The translations under genes and the position numbers were made by a program. Under the pieces are notes generated by a model, which was not told the DNA's origin, did no database searches, and saw only the letters and a program-made list of their open reading frames with translations. This document shows positions 49,786 through 59,105 of a stretch of 64,000 bases of DNA, in pieces. Source of the stretch: Neoroseomonas terrae (lineage in GTDB: Bacteria > Pseudomonadota > Alphaproteobacteria > Acetobacterales > Acetobacteraceae); assembly GCF_018129025.1 (NCBI RefSeq), contig NZ_JAAEDI010000012.1, positions 119,543 to 183,542 of the forward strand. Direction: 5' to 3'. Within the stretch, counting starts at the first letter, position 1, and every line of letters begins with the position of its first letter.

Positions 49786-51222
49786 TCAAGCCGAGTAGTA
49801 CATCTCGAACTCGACCGGATGCGGGGTGTGCTCGAACTTGTACACCTCGGTCCACTTCAGCTCGATGTAGCTCTCGATCTGCTCCTTCGAGAACACGCCG
49901 CCGGCCAGCAGGAACTCGTGGTCGGCCGCGAGGCTCTCGAGCGCTTCGCGCAGCGAGCCGCACACCGTCGGGATGTCGTTCAGCTCCTCCGGCGGCAGGT
50001 CGTACAGGTCCTTGTCCATCGGGTCGCCCGGATGGATCTTGTTCTTGATGCCGTCCATCGCCGCCATGGTCAGCGCGGCATAGGCCAGGTACGGGTTCGC
50101 GGTCGGATCCGGGAAGCGCACCTCGACACGCTTCGCCTTCGGGCTGGTCGTGTAGGGGATGCGGCAGGACGCCGAGCGGTTGCGCGCCGAGTAGGCCAGC
50201 AGCACCGGCGCCTCGAAGCCCGGGATCAGGCGCTTGTAGGAATTGGTCGACGGGTTGGTGAAGGCGTTGATCGCCTTGGCGTGCTTGATGATGCCGCCGA
50301 TGGCGAACAGGCACATCTCCGACAGGTCGGCATAGCCGTTGCCGGCGAAAAGCGGCTTGCCCGCCTTCCAGATCGACAGGTGGGTGTGCATGCCCGAGCC
50401 GTTGTCGCCATAGATCGGCTTCGGCATGAAGGTCGCGGTCTTGCCGTAGCTGTGGGCGACGTTGTGGACGCAGTACTTGTAGATCTGCATCTGGTCGGCC
50501 ATCGTCACGAGCGTGTTGAAGCGCGTGCCGAGCTCGTGCTGCGACTGCGCCACCTCGTGGTGGTGCTTCTCGATCGGCAGGCCCATCTCGCCCATGGTCG
50601 AGAGCATCTCGGCGCGCAGATCGCTGTCGGCATCCACCGGCGGGACCGGGAAGTAGCCGCCCTTCACGCCCGGGCGGTGGCCCATGTTGCCTTCCGGATA
50701 GTCCTTCAGGGAAGAACCCGGGCCCTCGGCGCTGTCGAGCTGGTAGATGCCGTAGTTGCCGCCCGTGCCGAACTTCACGCTGTCGAAGATGAAGAACTCG
50801 GCTTCCGCGCCGACCAGCACCTTGTCGCCCACGCCCGAGGCGGCGACGTAGGCCTCGGCCTTCTTCGCCGTGCCGCGCGGGTCACGCGCATAGAGCTGGC
50901 CGGTCGAGGGCTCGAAGATGTCGCAGATCAAGATCAGCGACGGCTTGGCCGAGAACGGGTCCATGCAGGCGGTCGAAGGATCCGGCATCAGGATCATGTC
51001 GGACTCGTTGATCGCCTTCCAGCCGGCGATGGAGGACCCGTCGAACATGAAGCCGTCGGTGAAGACTTCCTCGGTCACCGTGCTGACGTGCTGGGCGGTG
51101 TGCTGCCACTTGCCGCGCGGGTCGGTGAAGCGGAGGTCGACGTACTCGACGCTGTGCTCCTGGATCATCTCCAGAACTTTGGAGACGGCGTCGCCTCCAG
51201 CGGCGGCGGGCTTCTTGGCCAT
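49786..51222 (-). CDS. glnA: Glutamine synthetase, type I
   Basis: GlnA makes glutamine from glutamate, ammonia and ATP, the main route of ammonium assimilation. The 478-residue protein is a standard GSI-beta: [11 protein letters not shown] (58-68), metal ligands in [10 protein letters not shown], the ATP-binding [16 protein letters not shown] (268-283), and the adenylylation site Y407 in [10 protein letters not shown], so it should be controlled by GlnE. The start at 51222 is the family-typical N-terminus (MAKKP). It is downstream of glnB with a 210-base gap containing a GC-rich stem-loop. Confidence 0.97.
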   Translation of the reverse strand: MAKKPAAAGGDAVSKVLEMIQEHSVEYVDLRFTDPRGKWQHTAQHVSTVTEEVFTDGFMFDGSSIAGWKAINESDMILMPDPSTACMDPFSAKPSLILICDIFEPSTGQLYARDPRGTAKKAEAYVAASGVGDKVLVGAEAEFFIFDSVKFGTGGNYGIYQLDSAEGPGSSLKDYPEGNMGHRPGVKGGYFPVPPVDADSDLRAEMLSTMGEMGLPIEKHHHEVAQSQHELGTRFNTLVTMADQMQIYKYCVHNVAHSYGKTATFMPKPIYGDNGSGMHTHLSIWKAGKPLFAGNGYADLSEMCLFAIGGIIKHAKAINAFTNPSTNSYKRLIPGFEAPVLLAYSARNRSASCRIPYTTSPKAKRVEVRFPDPTANPYLAYAALTMAAMDGIKNKIHPGDPMDKDLYDLPPEELNDIPTVCGSLREALESLAADHEFLLAGGVFSKEQIESYIELKWTEVYKFEHTPHPVEFEMYYSA

Positions 51223-51432
51223 GATGTGCGGTCCTGTTCCCTGACTGCGAAAACACCGAAACCTGGTTCCGACCCGCGGCTTCGGAGCCCCGCGGAACGG
51301 CCCGGCGGCAGGCCAGGCGGTGTGGCAAGCGCCACCACGCCCGACCAATCGGGCCCCACGGGCGCCTGGCGCCGCATCCGGACCCGGCGCCGCCCCCCGC
51401 CGGGGGAGGGGCGGCGAAAACCTGCGCGGCCG

Positions 51433-51777
<345 letters not shown>

Positions 51778-51893
51778 CTATCCAGCGGCCCTCAGCGCCT
51801 TGCGGCGTTGGACCGTCCTCCCGGTTGTCCCGGCGCCTCGTTCCCGTGTGCAGCGCGCGCGACCCGCCTTGCGACAGGGCGCGTGCCGGGTAT

Positions 51894-51909
51894 TGCACGC
51901 GCCATGCCG
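51894..51909 (-). promoter_or_regulatory. Candidate sigma-54 promoter of glnB-glnA
   Basis: The reverse strand reads CGGCATGGCGCGTGCA, which matches TGGCAYR-N4-TTGCW except at the first base and the first T of the -12 element. The GG and GC are at exact spacing. The predicted start near 51883 gives an untranslated leader of about 112 bases before glnB. NtrC-controlled sigma-54 promoters are common here. No clear NtrC site was found upstream. Confidence 0.6.
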
Positions 51910-52127
51910 GGCCAGCAATCGGACCCGCCCACGGAAAATCGCCGGGCGGGACGGAGAATGGCCGAATTCGCAGGCGGACTGCATAAAATCTGGGCTAAAT
52001 TTGCCTGCGATTTGAGCTGGTCGCGCTCGACACGCGGGGCAGGCCGTTGCGTGCCGGCCGTTGCCCCCCCGCCCGCCCGGCGGCATAACCGCGGACCCGT
52101 ACACGTCCAGCATGAAGACCGAGGCCG

Positions 52128-53318
52128 ATGCAGCCGCAGAACGCCCTTCTCTCCGCCACCGGCACCACGATCTTCACCGTCATGTCGGCGCTGGCGAACC
52201 AGCACCAGGCGATCAACCTCGGCCAGGGCTTCCCGGACTACGACGGCCCCGAGGATGTGGTGCGTGCCGCGGCCGATGCGCTGCTCGACGGACGCAACCA
52301 GTACCCGCCGATGACCGGCCTGCCGGAACTGCGCAACGCCGTCGCCGCCCATAACGGCCGCTTCTACGGGCTGGAGGTCGACCCGAACGCCGAGGTCGTC
52401 GTCACCTCCGGCGCGACCGAGGCGATCACCGCCTGCCTGATGGCCGTGCTGAACCCCGGCGACGAATGCGTGCTGATCGAGCCGCTGTACGACACTTATC
52501 TTCCGGTAGTGAAGCTGCTGGGCGCCGTGCCGAAGCTCGTGCGCCTTTCCCCACCGAACTGGGAGCTGCCACGCGCCGAGCTCGCCGCCGCCTTCGGCCC
52601 GAAGACCAAGGCGATCCTGTTCAACACGCCGATGAACCCGACCGGCAAGGTGTTCACTGCCGCCGAACTCGCCTTCATCGCGGACCTGATCACGCGCCAC
52701 GACTGCTACGCCATCTGCGACGAGGTCTATGAGCACCTGACCTTCGACGGCTGGAAGCACATCCCGCTGATGACGCTGCCCGGCATGCGGGAACGCTGCA
52801 TGCGCATCGGCAGCGCGGGGAAGACCTTCAGCCTGACCGGCTGGAAGGTCGGCTACATCACCTGCGACCGCTCGCTCGCCCCCAATGTCGCGAAGGCGCA
52901 TCAGAACCTGACCTTCACCACGGCGCCGAACCTGCAGCGCGGCGTGGCGGTCGGGCTGATGAAGGACGACGCCTATTTCGCCGGCCTGTCGGCGCATCTG
53001 CAGCAGAAGCGCGACCGGCTCGGCGCCGGCCTGGCGCGGCTCGGCTTCGGCGTGCTGGAGACGAAGGGGACCTACTTCATCACCACCGACGTCCGGCCCC
53101 TGGGCTGGAACGGCGACGACGTGTCCTTCTGCCGCACGCTGACGGAGGAGGCGAAGGTCACGGCGATCCCGAACACCGCCTTCTACGGTGCCGAGGGCGC
53201 GCCCAACCACTATGTCCGCTTCGCCTTCTGCAAGGGCGATGCGCTGCTGGACGAGGCGCTGGCACGGATGGAGCGTTGGCTCGCGACGCGGGGCGTGCCG
53301 CAGCGCGCCGCGGGCTGA
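52128..53318 (+). CDS. Class I/II pyridoxal-phosphate aminotransferase
   Basis: This 396-residue fold-type I transaminase resembles YbdL/kynurenine aminotransferase-type enzymes. It has INLGQGFPDYDGPEDVVRAAADALLDGRNQYPPMTGLPELRNAVAAH, the GATEAITACLMAVLNPGDECVLIEPLYDTY segment, and NTPMNPTGKVF. The PLP Asp and Tyr lie in YAICDEVYEHLTFDG, and the PLP lysine in SAGKTFSLTGWKVGY. Substrate is probably methionine, kynurenine or another hydrophobic or aromatic amino acid. It is divergent from glnB across a 356-base gap containing the sigma-54 candidate. Confidence 0.91.
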   Translation: MQPQNALLSATGTTIFTVMSALANQHQAINLGQGFPDYDGPEDVVRAAADALLDGRNQYPPMTGLPELRNAVAAHNGRFYGLEVDPNAEVVVTSGATEAITACLMAVLNPGDECVLIEPLYDTYLPVVKLLGAVPKLVRLSPPNWELPRAELAAAFGPKTKAILFNTPMNPTGKVFTAAELAFIADLITRHDCYAICDEVYEHLTFDGWKHIPLMTLPGMRERCMRIGSAGKTFSLTGWKVGYITCDRSLAPNVAKAHQNLTFTTAPNLQRGVAVGLMKDDAYFAGLSAHLQQKRDRLGAGLARLGFGVLETKGTYFITTDVRPLGWNGDDVSFCRTLTEEAKVTAIPNTAFYGAEGAPNHYVRFAFCKGDALLDEALARMERWLATRGVPQRAAG

Positions 53319-53322
53319 ACGC

Positions 53323-53568
53323 TCAGCCTTCGGCTTCGCGAAGGTAGGGCTCGACGGGGCCGGTCAGCTTCAGCGTGAGCGGCCGGCCGTGACGGTCCAG
53401 CGACTTGCCCATGCTGACGCGCACCCAGCCTTCGGAAACGCAGTATTCCTCGACGTTCGTCTTCTCCTGCCCGCGGAAACGAATCCCGACGCCGCGCTGG
53501 AGCAGCTCCTCGTTGAAGTAGGGGCTGGACGGGTCGGTGGACAGGCGGTCGGGAAGTGTGTCGGCCAT
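53323..53568 (-). CDS. DUF3297 family protein
   Basis: This is an 81-residue protein of a short, highly conserved proteobacterial family of unknown function. It has LPDRLSTDPSSPYFNEELLQRGVGIRFRGQEKTNVEEYCVSEGWVRVSMGKSLDRHGRPLTLKLTGPVEPYL. The motif E-K-T-N-V-E-E-Y and the G-W-V-R-V are nearly invariant in the family. No catalytic role is established. The start at 53568 matches the family N-terminus. It is convergent with the aminotransferase gene (4 bases between stops). Confidence 0.87.
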   Translation of the reverse strand: MADTLPDRLSTDPSSPYFNEELLQRGVGIRFRGQEKTNVEEYCVSEGWVRVSMGKSLDRHGRPLTLKLTGPVEPYLREAEG

Positions 53569-53658
53569 GGTCGTGTCGCCTCCGCAAATGACGGCCGCCG
53601 GGCCGTGCAGGGCGCCCCGCCTAAGCCAGCTTGGCGCAGAAGCCAAGCCGGCAGGCGT

Positions 53659-54540
53659 TCACGACGCCTCCTCGGCTGCCGCCTGTTCGACCAGCCAGCC
53701 GCGCAGCGCCGCCAGTGCCGGGCTTTCCGGCCGCGAGCGCAGCCGCGTCAGCCAATAGGCCCCAAGCGTCACCTCCGCCGCGAAGGGGCGCACCAGCCGG
53801 CCGCGCCGCAGGTCGTGGTCGAACATCCGTGCCGGCAACAGGCCCACCCCGGCCCCCTGCACCGCCGCTTCCGCCATGGCGAGCGAGGAATCGAAGACGA
53901 ACCCGCGGATGCTCGGCGCGGCCAGTCCGACCGCGGAGAACCAGCTTTCCCACTCATCCACGCGGTAGGAGCGCAGCAGCGTCTCCCGCAACAGGTCGGC
54001 GGGCTGCCGCAGCCGCCGCGCGAGCGCCGGCGCGCAGAGCGGGCAGAGCGGCGCCGCCAGCAGGCGCGTCGCCTCCGTCCCATGCCAGGCGCCGTCACCG
54101 AAGCGGATCGCGGCATCGAGCCCCTCCCCTGCGAGGTCGACGCGGTTGTTGTTCGTCATCAGCCGCAGATCGACATAAGGGTGCGCGGCGCGGAACGCCG
54201 GCAGCCGTGGCAGCAGCCAGCCGGTCACGAACGTTCCCACGGCGCCCAGGGTCAGCACTTCCTGCAACCGGCCGCCCTGGAAGCGGCTCAGCGTTGCGCT
54301 GATGCGGCGGAAGGCGTCGGTCAGGACAGGCAGCAGCGCCTCCCCTTCCTCGGTCAGCGACAGGCCGCGCGGCAGTCGGCGGAACAGCCGCACGCCCAAG
54401 ATTTCCTCGAGGGCCTTCACCTGGTGGCTGACGGCGGCCTGGGTGACGCGCAGTTCCAGCCCCGCCCGCGTGAAGCTGAGATGCCGCGCAGCGGCTTCGA
54501 AGGCACGCAGGGCATTGAGCGGCAGTGGGGGCAGGGTCAT
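53659..54540 (-). CDS. LysR family regulator divergent from beta-lactamase (AmpR/GcvA-like)
   Basis: This 293-residue LysR regulator has the DNA-binding region LNALRAFEAAARHLSFTRAGLELRVTQAAVSHQVKALEEILG (about residues 8-50). The effector domain starts near VGTFVTGWLLPRLPAFRAAHPYVDLRLMT. The GcvA/AmpR subgroup is identified by W-L-L-P-R-L and by T-Q-A-A-V-S-H-Q. It is divergent from a class A beta-lactamase gene with 101 bases between start codons. This is the classical ampR-bla or nmcR-type arrangement, so it probably controls the lactamase, perhaps in response to cell-wall fragments. Confidence 0.9.
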   Translation of the reverse strand: MTLPPLPLNALRAFEAAARHLSFTRAGLELRVTQAAVSHQVKALEEILGVRLFRRLPRGLSLTEEGEALLPVLTDAFRRISATLSRFQGGRLQEVLTLGAVGTFVTGWLLPRLPAFRAAHPYVDLRLMTNNNRVDLAGEGLDAAIRFGDGAWHGTEATRLLAAPLCPLCAPALARRLRQPADLLRETLLRSYRVDEWESWFSAVGLAAPSIRGFVFDSSLAMAEAAVQGAGVGLLPARMFDHDLRRGRLVRPFAAEVTLGAYWLTRLRSRPESPALAALRGWLVEQAAAEEAS

Positions 54541-54547
54541 GCGCGAG

Positions 54548-54575
54548 CCATTAGATTTTCTGGGGTCATTGGCAA
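54548..54575. promoter_or_regulatory. Candidate LysR site in the regulator/beta-lactamase gap
   Basis: The left part of the 101-base gap is the only A/T-rich stretch, reading ATTAGATTTTCTGGGGTCAT. It includes a T-N11-A arrangement. AmpR-type regulators bind a T-N11-A box here in other species. Symmetry is poor, so this is tentative. Confidence 0.35.
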
Positions 54576-54641
54576 GGATTGATCGTTTGCGGCATGCCCC
54601 ACCGCCAGGGGAGTGTGCGCCCGCCACAAGGGAGTTTGGCC

Positions 54642-55508
54642 ATGATCGACAGGCGGCATTGGATGATCGGCGCGGCGGCTTGCCTCGCCGCAGGCAGGGC
54701 GGCAGCGCAGGGCGGCGGCGCGGATGCGTCGCCGGCGCGCTTTGCCGGTATCGAACGCGACTATGGCGGCCGTCTCGGCGTCGCCGTGCTGGACAGCGGC
54801 ACGGGCCGGCTGGTGGGGCATCGGCTGACCGAGCGCTTCCCGATGTGCAGCACCTTCAAGGCACCGCTGACCGCCGCCGTGCTGGCCCGCGTCGATGCCG
54901 GCGAGGAACGGCTCGACCGTCGCATCCGCGTCGCGCGCGCCGATCTCGTTGCGCACTCGCCGGTCGCAGAAACCCGGCTGGGCGGCGATGGGATGACCAT
55001 CGCGGAACTCTGCGCCGCCACGATGATCTTCAGCGACAATGCGACGGCGAACCTGCTGCTGGCCTCGGTCGGCGGCCCGTCGGGCCTGACCGCCTGGCTG
55101 CGCCGCACCGGGGATGCCGAAACCCGGTTGGACCGCACCGAACCGGCGCTGAACGAGGCGCTCCCCGGCGATCCGCGTGACACCACGACGCCGGCTGCCA
55201 TGGCGGCGACGCTGCGCCGGCTTACCCTCGGCGACGCGCTGTCGGTGCCGAGCCGGGCGCAGTTCGTCACCTGGCTGCGCGAAAGCCGAACGGGCGATGC
55301 GCGGCTGCGCGCGGGCCTCGCGCCGGGCTGGCAGGTGGGGGACCGCACTGGGACGGGGGCGCGCGGCACGAGCAACGTCATCGGCATCCTGTGGCCACCC
55401 GCAGGGCGCGCTCCGCTGCTCGTGGCGGCCTACCTGACCGAAGGGTCGCGCGATGGCGCGCGGCGCGATGCGGCGCTGGCGGCGGTGGCGCGGGCCGTGA
55501 CGGGGTAG
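54642..55508 (+). CDS. bla: Class A beta-lactamase
   Basis: This serine beta-lactamase hydrolyses penicillins and related drugs in the periplasm. The 288-residue protein has a signal peptide (RRHWMIGAAACLAAGRAAAQ). The active-site elements are all present: S70-T-F-K73, S131-D-N133, the omega-loop E167-P-A-L-N171, and R235-T-G237 in place of K-T-G. The Arg variant occurs naturally in some class A enzymes such as the CARB group. Cys69 precedes the nucleophile, but no partner Cys is visible near position 238. An AAGGGAG site precedes the ATG at 54642. The divergent LysR gene suggests inducible expression. Confidence 0.93.
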   Translation: MIDRRHWMIGAAACLAAGRAAAQGGGADASPARFAGIERDYGGRLGVAVLDSGTGRLVGHRLTERFPMCSTFKAPLTAAVLARVDAGEERLDRRIRVARADLVAHSPVAETRLGGDGMTIAELCAATMIFSDNATANLLLASVGGPSGLTAWLRRTGDAETRLDRTEPALNEALPGDPRDTTTPAAMAATLRRLTLGDALSVPSRAQFVTWLRESRTGDARLRAGLAPGWQVGDRTGTGARGTSNVIGILWPPAGRAPLLVAAYLTEGSRDGARRDAALAAVARAVTG

Positions 55509-55677
55509 GCGGCACTATCCCGTCCACTGTCGCCGTTGCCTGTGCGGACCACCTCGCCGCCAGAGCACCTGGACAGCAGTTCGGGACATTCCGAGCCTAT
55601 TGCTCCCAGCAGCCGTGCGCCGCGCGCACGGGCATGTCCGGACCCATTCTACCCGCGGCGCACGACGCCAGGTCTGC

Positions 55678-55733
55678 AAGGGCCGTCCGGCCCTTAGCGG
55701 GGCGAGGCTCGGAGAGGGGCGGAGCCCCTCTCC
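55678..55733. repeat. Double-hairpin repeat, copy 5 (inverted)
   Basis: Stem AAGGGCC-GTCC-GGCCCTT (55678-55695) is followed by AGCGGGGCGAGGCTC and GGAGAGGGGC-GGA-GCCCCTCTCC (55711-55733). It has the layout of copy 4, and lies 12 bases from the stop of the reverse-strand Hsp70 gene in a convergent gap. Confidence 0.8.
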
Positions 55734-55745
55734 GATCGACCGCCG

Positions 55746-57005
55746 CTAAGCAGCGACGCCCGCCCCTTCCCGTGCCATCAGCGCCAAGCCTTCCGCCACG
55801 GACACGAACTCGCCGCCGGAGAGGACGCGCGCCGCGCCAAAGCGGTCCTCAAACAGGCGTCGCACGGCGGGCACCAGCGACGTGCCACCGGTGAGGAACA
55901 CCCGGTCCACCGCGTCCGGCTCCATCCCGGCATCAGCCAGTGCGGCATCCACCGACGCGGCAATGCGGGTCAGTTCCGGCGCGATCCAGGCCTCGAAATC
56001 CGTGCGCGCGATCTCGGCCCGCAATTCGAAATCCCCATGCGCGAAGTCCAGCGCCGCCACCGGTTGCCCGGACAGCGCGGCCTTCACGCCCGAGACCGCG
56101 CGATACAGCGTATAGCCCGCATCATCCTCGATCAGCCGGACCAACTGTTGCAGCCGCTCGGGGTGCTCAGCCGTGCGGGCGACGGTCGCGATGTCGCGCA
56201 ACGTGCGTGGCGCACGCATCATCGACAACTGGTTCCATCGGGCGAAGCTGGCGAACCAGGCCGGCGGCACCGGTAGCGGATCACCACCCATGATCGAGTA
56301 GGTCGTGCCCTTGCCAAGCAGCGGCGAGACGACATGGTCGATGATGCGGTAGTCGAACGCATCGCCCGCGATGCCGACGCCGGCATGGCCTAGCGCCGTG
56401 ACGCGGCGCGGCGGGCCGGGATCGAAGCGCAGCACGGAGAAGTCGCTGGTGCCGCCGCCGAAATCCGCGACGAGCACCGTCGCGGCGCCATCGAGGTCCT
56501 GCGCGAAGCGGTGCCCGGCGGCGGCGGGTTCGAGCCCGACTGCGACCTGCGGCAGCCCGGCCTCGGCAAAGGCGGCGCGCAGCCGCTGCTCGCCGAAGCC
56601 GTCGTCGATGCGCTCGCCGACGAAGCGGACGGGCCGACCCACCGTCACCTCGGCATCCGCGAACTCCGCCCCGAACGGCACGAGCAGCTCGCGCAGGAAC
56701 CGCGCGATCAATCCCTCAAGTCCCCAGGCGCGTCCGAAGATGCGCGTCTCGGTGAAGCTGCGCTGCGCCAGGTAGGACTTCATGGACATGATCAGGCGGC
56801 TCTCGAGCGGTTCCTCGAGATAGGCCTCGATCGCCGCCGGGCCCGCCGCGCTGCGCGGCCGGCCGTCGGCGCCCGCCCAGAAGCAGAGCACGGAGCGGAA
56901 CACGTCACCGGTCGCGTGGCGCAGCGTGCGCACGGACCCGTCGGCGCCGACCAGGGCGACCACGCTGTTGGTCGTGCCGAAATCGATACCGATGGCGGGG
57001 CGCAT
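55746..57005 (-). CDS. Hsp70 family protein (YegD-like)
   Basis: This 419-residue actin-fold ATPase has the DnaK nucleotide-binding signatures: IGIDFGTTNSVVALV (5-19), VADFGGGTSDFSVLRF, and VDRVFLTGGTSLVPAVRRLFEDRF near the end. It has no substrate-binding or lid domain beyond that, matching the YegD/ short Hsp70 subgroup rather than DnaK. Such proteins are of unclear function; chaperone activity is not demonstrated. It follows the HxlR gene by 66 bases on the same strand and converges on the beta-lactamase gene. A link to the lactamase is not implied. Confidence 0.92.
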   Translation of the reverse strand: MRPAIGIDFGTTNSVVALVGADGSVRTLRHATGDVFRSVLCFWAGADGRPRSAAGPAAIEAYLEEPLESRLIMSMKSYLAQRSFTETRIFGRAWGLEGLIARFLRELLVPFGAEFADAEVTVGRPVRFVGERIDDGFGEQRLRAAFAEAGLPQVAVGLEPAAAGHRFAQDLDGAATVLVADFGGGTSDFSVLRFDPGPPRRVTALGHAGVGIAGDAFDYRIIDHVVSPLLGKGTTYSIMGGDPLPVPPAWFASFARWNQLSMMRAPRTLRDIATVARTAEHPERLQQLVRLIEDDAGYTLYRAVSGVKAALSGQPVAALDFAHGDFELRAEIARTDFEAWIAPELTRIAASVDAALADAGMEPDAVDRVFLTGGTSLVPAVRRLFEDRFGAARVLSGGEFVSVAEGLALMAREGAGVAA

Positions 57006-57071
57006 GGAAACGGATCCGGGACAGGGGGGCGCGCCTTGAAGCCCGTTCGCGGCGCGATGGCAAGGCCCGGC

Positions 57072-57791
57072 CTACGCCTCCAGCATCTCCGGCGGCCCAT
57101 AGACGAGCCGCCGCTCCCGCGACCGGTCGAACAGCCCGAGCAGCGCCTTCGCCTTCTCCGTCGCCTCCGGCGCGCCGGCGAAGGCGATGCCCTGCCGTGC
57201 CGCGTCGTCCGCCAGCCCGACATAGCCCATCCAGGCGCGGGTGAAGGTGTCGAGGTCCGCCGCGATCACCGCATCCACCGGATGGCCCGGATCCTTCATG
57301 CAGAGATCGAGATGCGGATGCATGAAGACGTACCACCAGCTTCGCACGGCCGTGCGCGCGGCGGGGATGTTGCGGAAGTCGAAGCGGATCACGAAGCGCA
57401 GGGACGGGAAGGCCGATCTCGGCACCTGGCTGCTGACGCTCATCAGCAGGAAATGCGGGTCGAGATCCTCGGGCCGCAGGACGTTCTGCGTGTGACGCTG
57501 ACCCCAGATGCTGAGCGCCTCGATGATCGGGCGAAAATCCTCACCCGCCGGCGTCAGCGCATAGACGTGGCCGGGACCGACCGGCTTCGTGGTGATCGAG
57601 ATCACGCCATGATGTTCGAGATCCCGCAGGCGCTGCGCGAGCAGCGTCTTCGACATCAGCGGCAGGCGCCTGCGCAGATCGTTGAACTGCGCGGGCCCGC
57701 AGCAGAGCTCGCGTACGATGAGGGGTGTCCAGCGTTCGGCGAAGAGCTCGCAGGTCTTCGCTACCGGACAGAACTGTCCGTATCCGGGCAT
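57072..57791 (-). CDS. HxlR family transcriptional regulator with C-terminal SCP2-like domain
   Basis: This 239-residue regulator has an N-terminal HxlR winged helix (FCPVAKTCELFAERWTPLIVRELCCGPAQFNDLRRRLPLMSKTLLAQRLRDLEHHGVI, about residues 7-64) with the invariant E-R-W-T and R-F/L-x-D-L. A C-terminal half of about 110 residues resembles the SCP2-type sterol-carrier domain found behind some HxlR proteins (FVIRFDFRNIPAARTAVRSWWYVFM). It is divergent from an acyl-CoA dehydrogenase-fold gene (116 bases between starts), its likely target. Regulator-target pairing is inferred. Confidence 0.88.
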   Translation of the reverse strand: MPGYGQFCPVAKTCELFAERWTPLIVRELCCGPAQFNDLRRRLPLMSKTLLAQRLRDLEHHGVISITTKPVGPGHVYALTPAGEDFRPIIEALSIWGQRHTQNVLRPEDLDPHFLLMSVSSQVPRSAFPSLRFVIRFDFRNIPAARTAVRSWWYVFMHPHLDLCMKDPGHPVDAVIAADLDTFTRAWMGYVGLADDAARQGIAFAGAPEATEKAKALLGLFDRSRERRLVYGPPEMLEA

Positions 57792-57907
57792 GGCGCACCA
57801 TCATTCGGTTGCAACATCGAAAGCAAGTCCATTTTCTGGCCTTGAAGGCGGGCTTCGCCAAACGCCAGGGTCCGCGCCATCGCAACACCCGCGTCGGGAG
57901 GAATACG

Positions 57908-59047
57908 ATGCCGGATACGCAGATCACCGATCGTCCGACCATCGACTGGATAGCCGCGGCTGACGCCATCGGACGCGAGATCGCCGCCACCGCCGCCCGT
58001 CACGACGAGGAGGATAGCTTCGTCGAGGAAGGCTTCCGCGCGCTGAAGGCAGCGGGGTTCTTCAAGGCGCTGGTGCCGGCGGAACTCGGCGGTCTCGGCG
58101 CCGACTATCGCGACATATGCAATGCCATCCGCCGCATCGGCATGCAGTGCGGATCGACCGCCCTCGCCTTCTCCATGCACACGCATCTGGTTGCTGTGCC
58201 GGCCTGGCGCTGGCGGCATGAGAAGGCACCGGTCGAAGGCTTGCTGAAGCGCGTCGCGGCGGAAGACCTCGTGCTCATCAGCAGCGGCGGGTCCGACTGG
58301 CTGCCGAGCAATGGCCGCGCCGAAAAGGTCGAAGGCGGCTTCCGCGTCACCGCGAAGAAGGTGTTCTCGAGCGGCTGCCCGATGGGCGACCTGCTGTCGA
58401 CAAGCGCCATCCACGACGACCCGCAGAACGGCCCGACCGTCCTGCACTTCGCCGTCCCGTTCAAGGCCGAGGGCGTCCGGCGGCTCGATACCTGGCGCGT
58501 GATGGGGATGCGCGGCACGGGCTCGCACGACGTGGCGCTGGAGAATGTGTTCGTCCCCGACGCCAGCGTCGTCGCGCGGCGCGAGCCGGGCAAGTGGCAC
58601 ATGCTGTTCCACCACATCTTCGCGCTCGCCTTCCCGCTGGTCTATTCGGCCTATGTCGGCGTCGCCGAAGGCGCGCGGAAGCGCGCGCTGGAGATCGCGC
58701 GCGGAAAGCCGAAGAGCGCCGCGCTGACGATCGCCGCGGGCCGCATGGAGAACGCCTTCATGCAGGCGGAGATGGGCCTCGACCGCATGATCGCGATCGC
58801 CGAGCACGAGGCCCCGGGCCCGGAGCGCACCAGCCGCACCGCCATCGCGCACACGATCACGGCCGAGGCCGCGATCGCGACGGTGGAACGCGCGATGGAG
58901 CTTGTGGGCGGTGCGTCCTTCTATCGCGACCTGGGGCTGGAACGCGCCTTCCGCGATGTGCAGGGCGCACGGTTCCATCCCTTGCAGGAACTGCCGCAGC
59001 TTGAGCTGACGGGACGAATGGCGCTCGGGATGGGGATCGACGGCTGA
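57908..59047 (+). CDS. Acyl-CoA dehydrogenase-fold flavoprotein
   Basis: This 379-residue member of the acyl-CoA dehydrogenase superfamily has an N-terminal DEEDSFVEEGFRALKAAGFFKALVPAELGGLGADYRDICNAIRRIG. The middle FMN/FAD-binding part is LISSGGSDWLPSNGRAEKVEGGFRVTAKKVFSSGCPMGD, and the C-terminal helices include AIATVERAMELVGGASFYRDLGLERAFRDVQGARFHPLQ. The ending F-R-D-V-Q-G-A-R-x-H-P recalls flavin monooxygenases of this fold (DszC, HpaB-like) as much as dehydrogenases, and the catalytic Glu of MCAD type is not at the usual place. So the reaction is open. GGGAGG lies five bases before the ATG. It is divergent from the HxlR gene. Confidence 0.87.
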   Translation: MPDTQITDRPTIDWIAAADAIGREIAATAARHDEEDSFVEEGFRALKAAGFFKALVPAELGGLGADYRDICNAIRRIGMQCGSTALAFSMHTHLVAVPAWRWRHEKAPVEGLLKRVAAEDLVLISSGGSDWLPSNGRAEKVEGGFRVTAKKVFSSGCPMGDLLSTSAIHDDPQNGPTVLHFAVPFKAEGVRRLDTWRVMGMRGTGSHDVALENVFVPDASVVARREPGKWHMLFHHIFALAFPLVYSAYVGVAEGARKRALEIARGKPKSAALTIAAGRMENAFMQAEMGLDRMIAIAEHEAPGPERTSRTAIAHTITAEAAIATVERAMELVGGASFYRDLGLERAFRDVQGARFHPLQELPQLELTGRMALGMGIDG

Positions 59048-59056
59048 GATGCGCTT

Positions 59057-59085
59057 CTCGGAGAGTGGCTTTGCCTCTCTCCGAG
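59057..59085. repeat. Hairpin repeat, copy 6 (single hairpin)
   Basis: CTCGGAGAGTGGC-TTT-GCCTCTCTCCGAG is a 13-bp stem with one mismatch. It lies ten bases after an acyl-CoA dehydrogenase stop and 21 bases from the stop of the convergent ATP-grasp gene. It corresponds to hairpin A of the other copies; hairpin B is absent. Confidence 0.75.
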
Positions 59086-59105
59086 CCCGATTTTCAGTCG
59101 CCGCC

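Noticed and set aside
51340..51432. GC-rich stem-loop between glnB and glnA as a terminator
   Set aside because: The stem has no T-tract in the direction of transcription. It is more likely an intercistronic structure or processing site.
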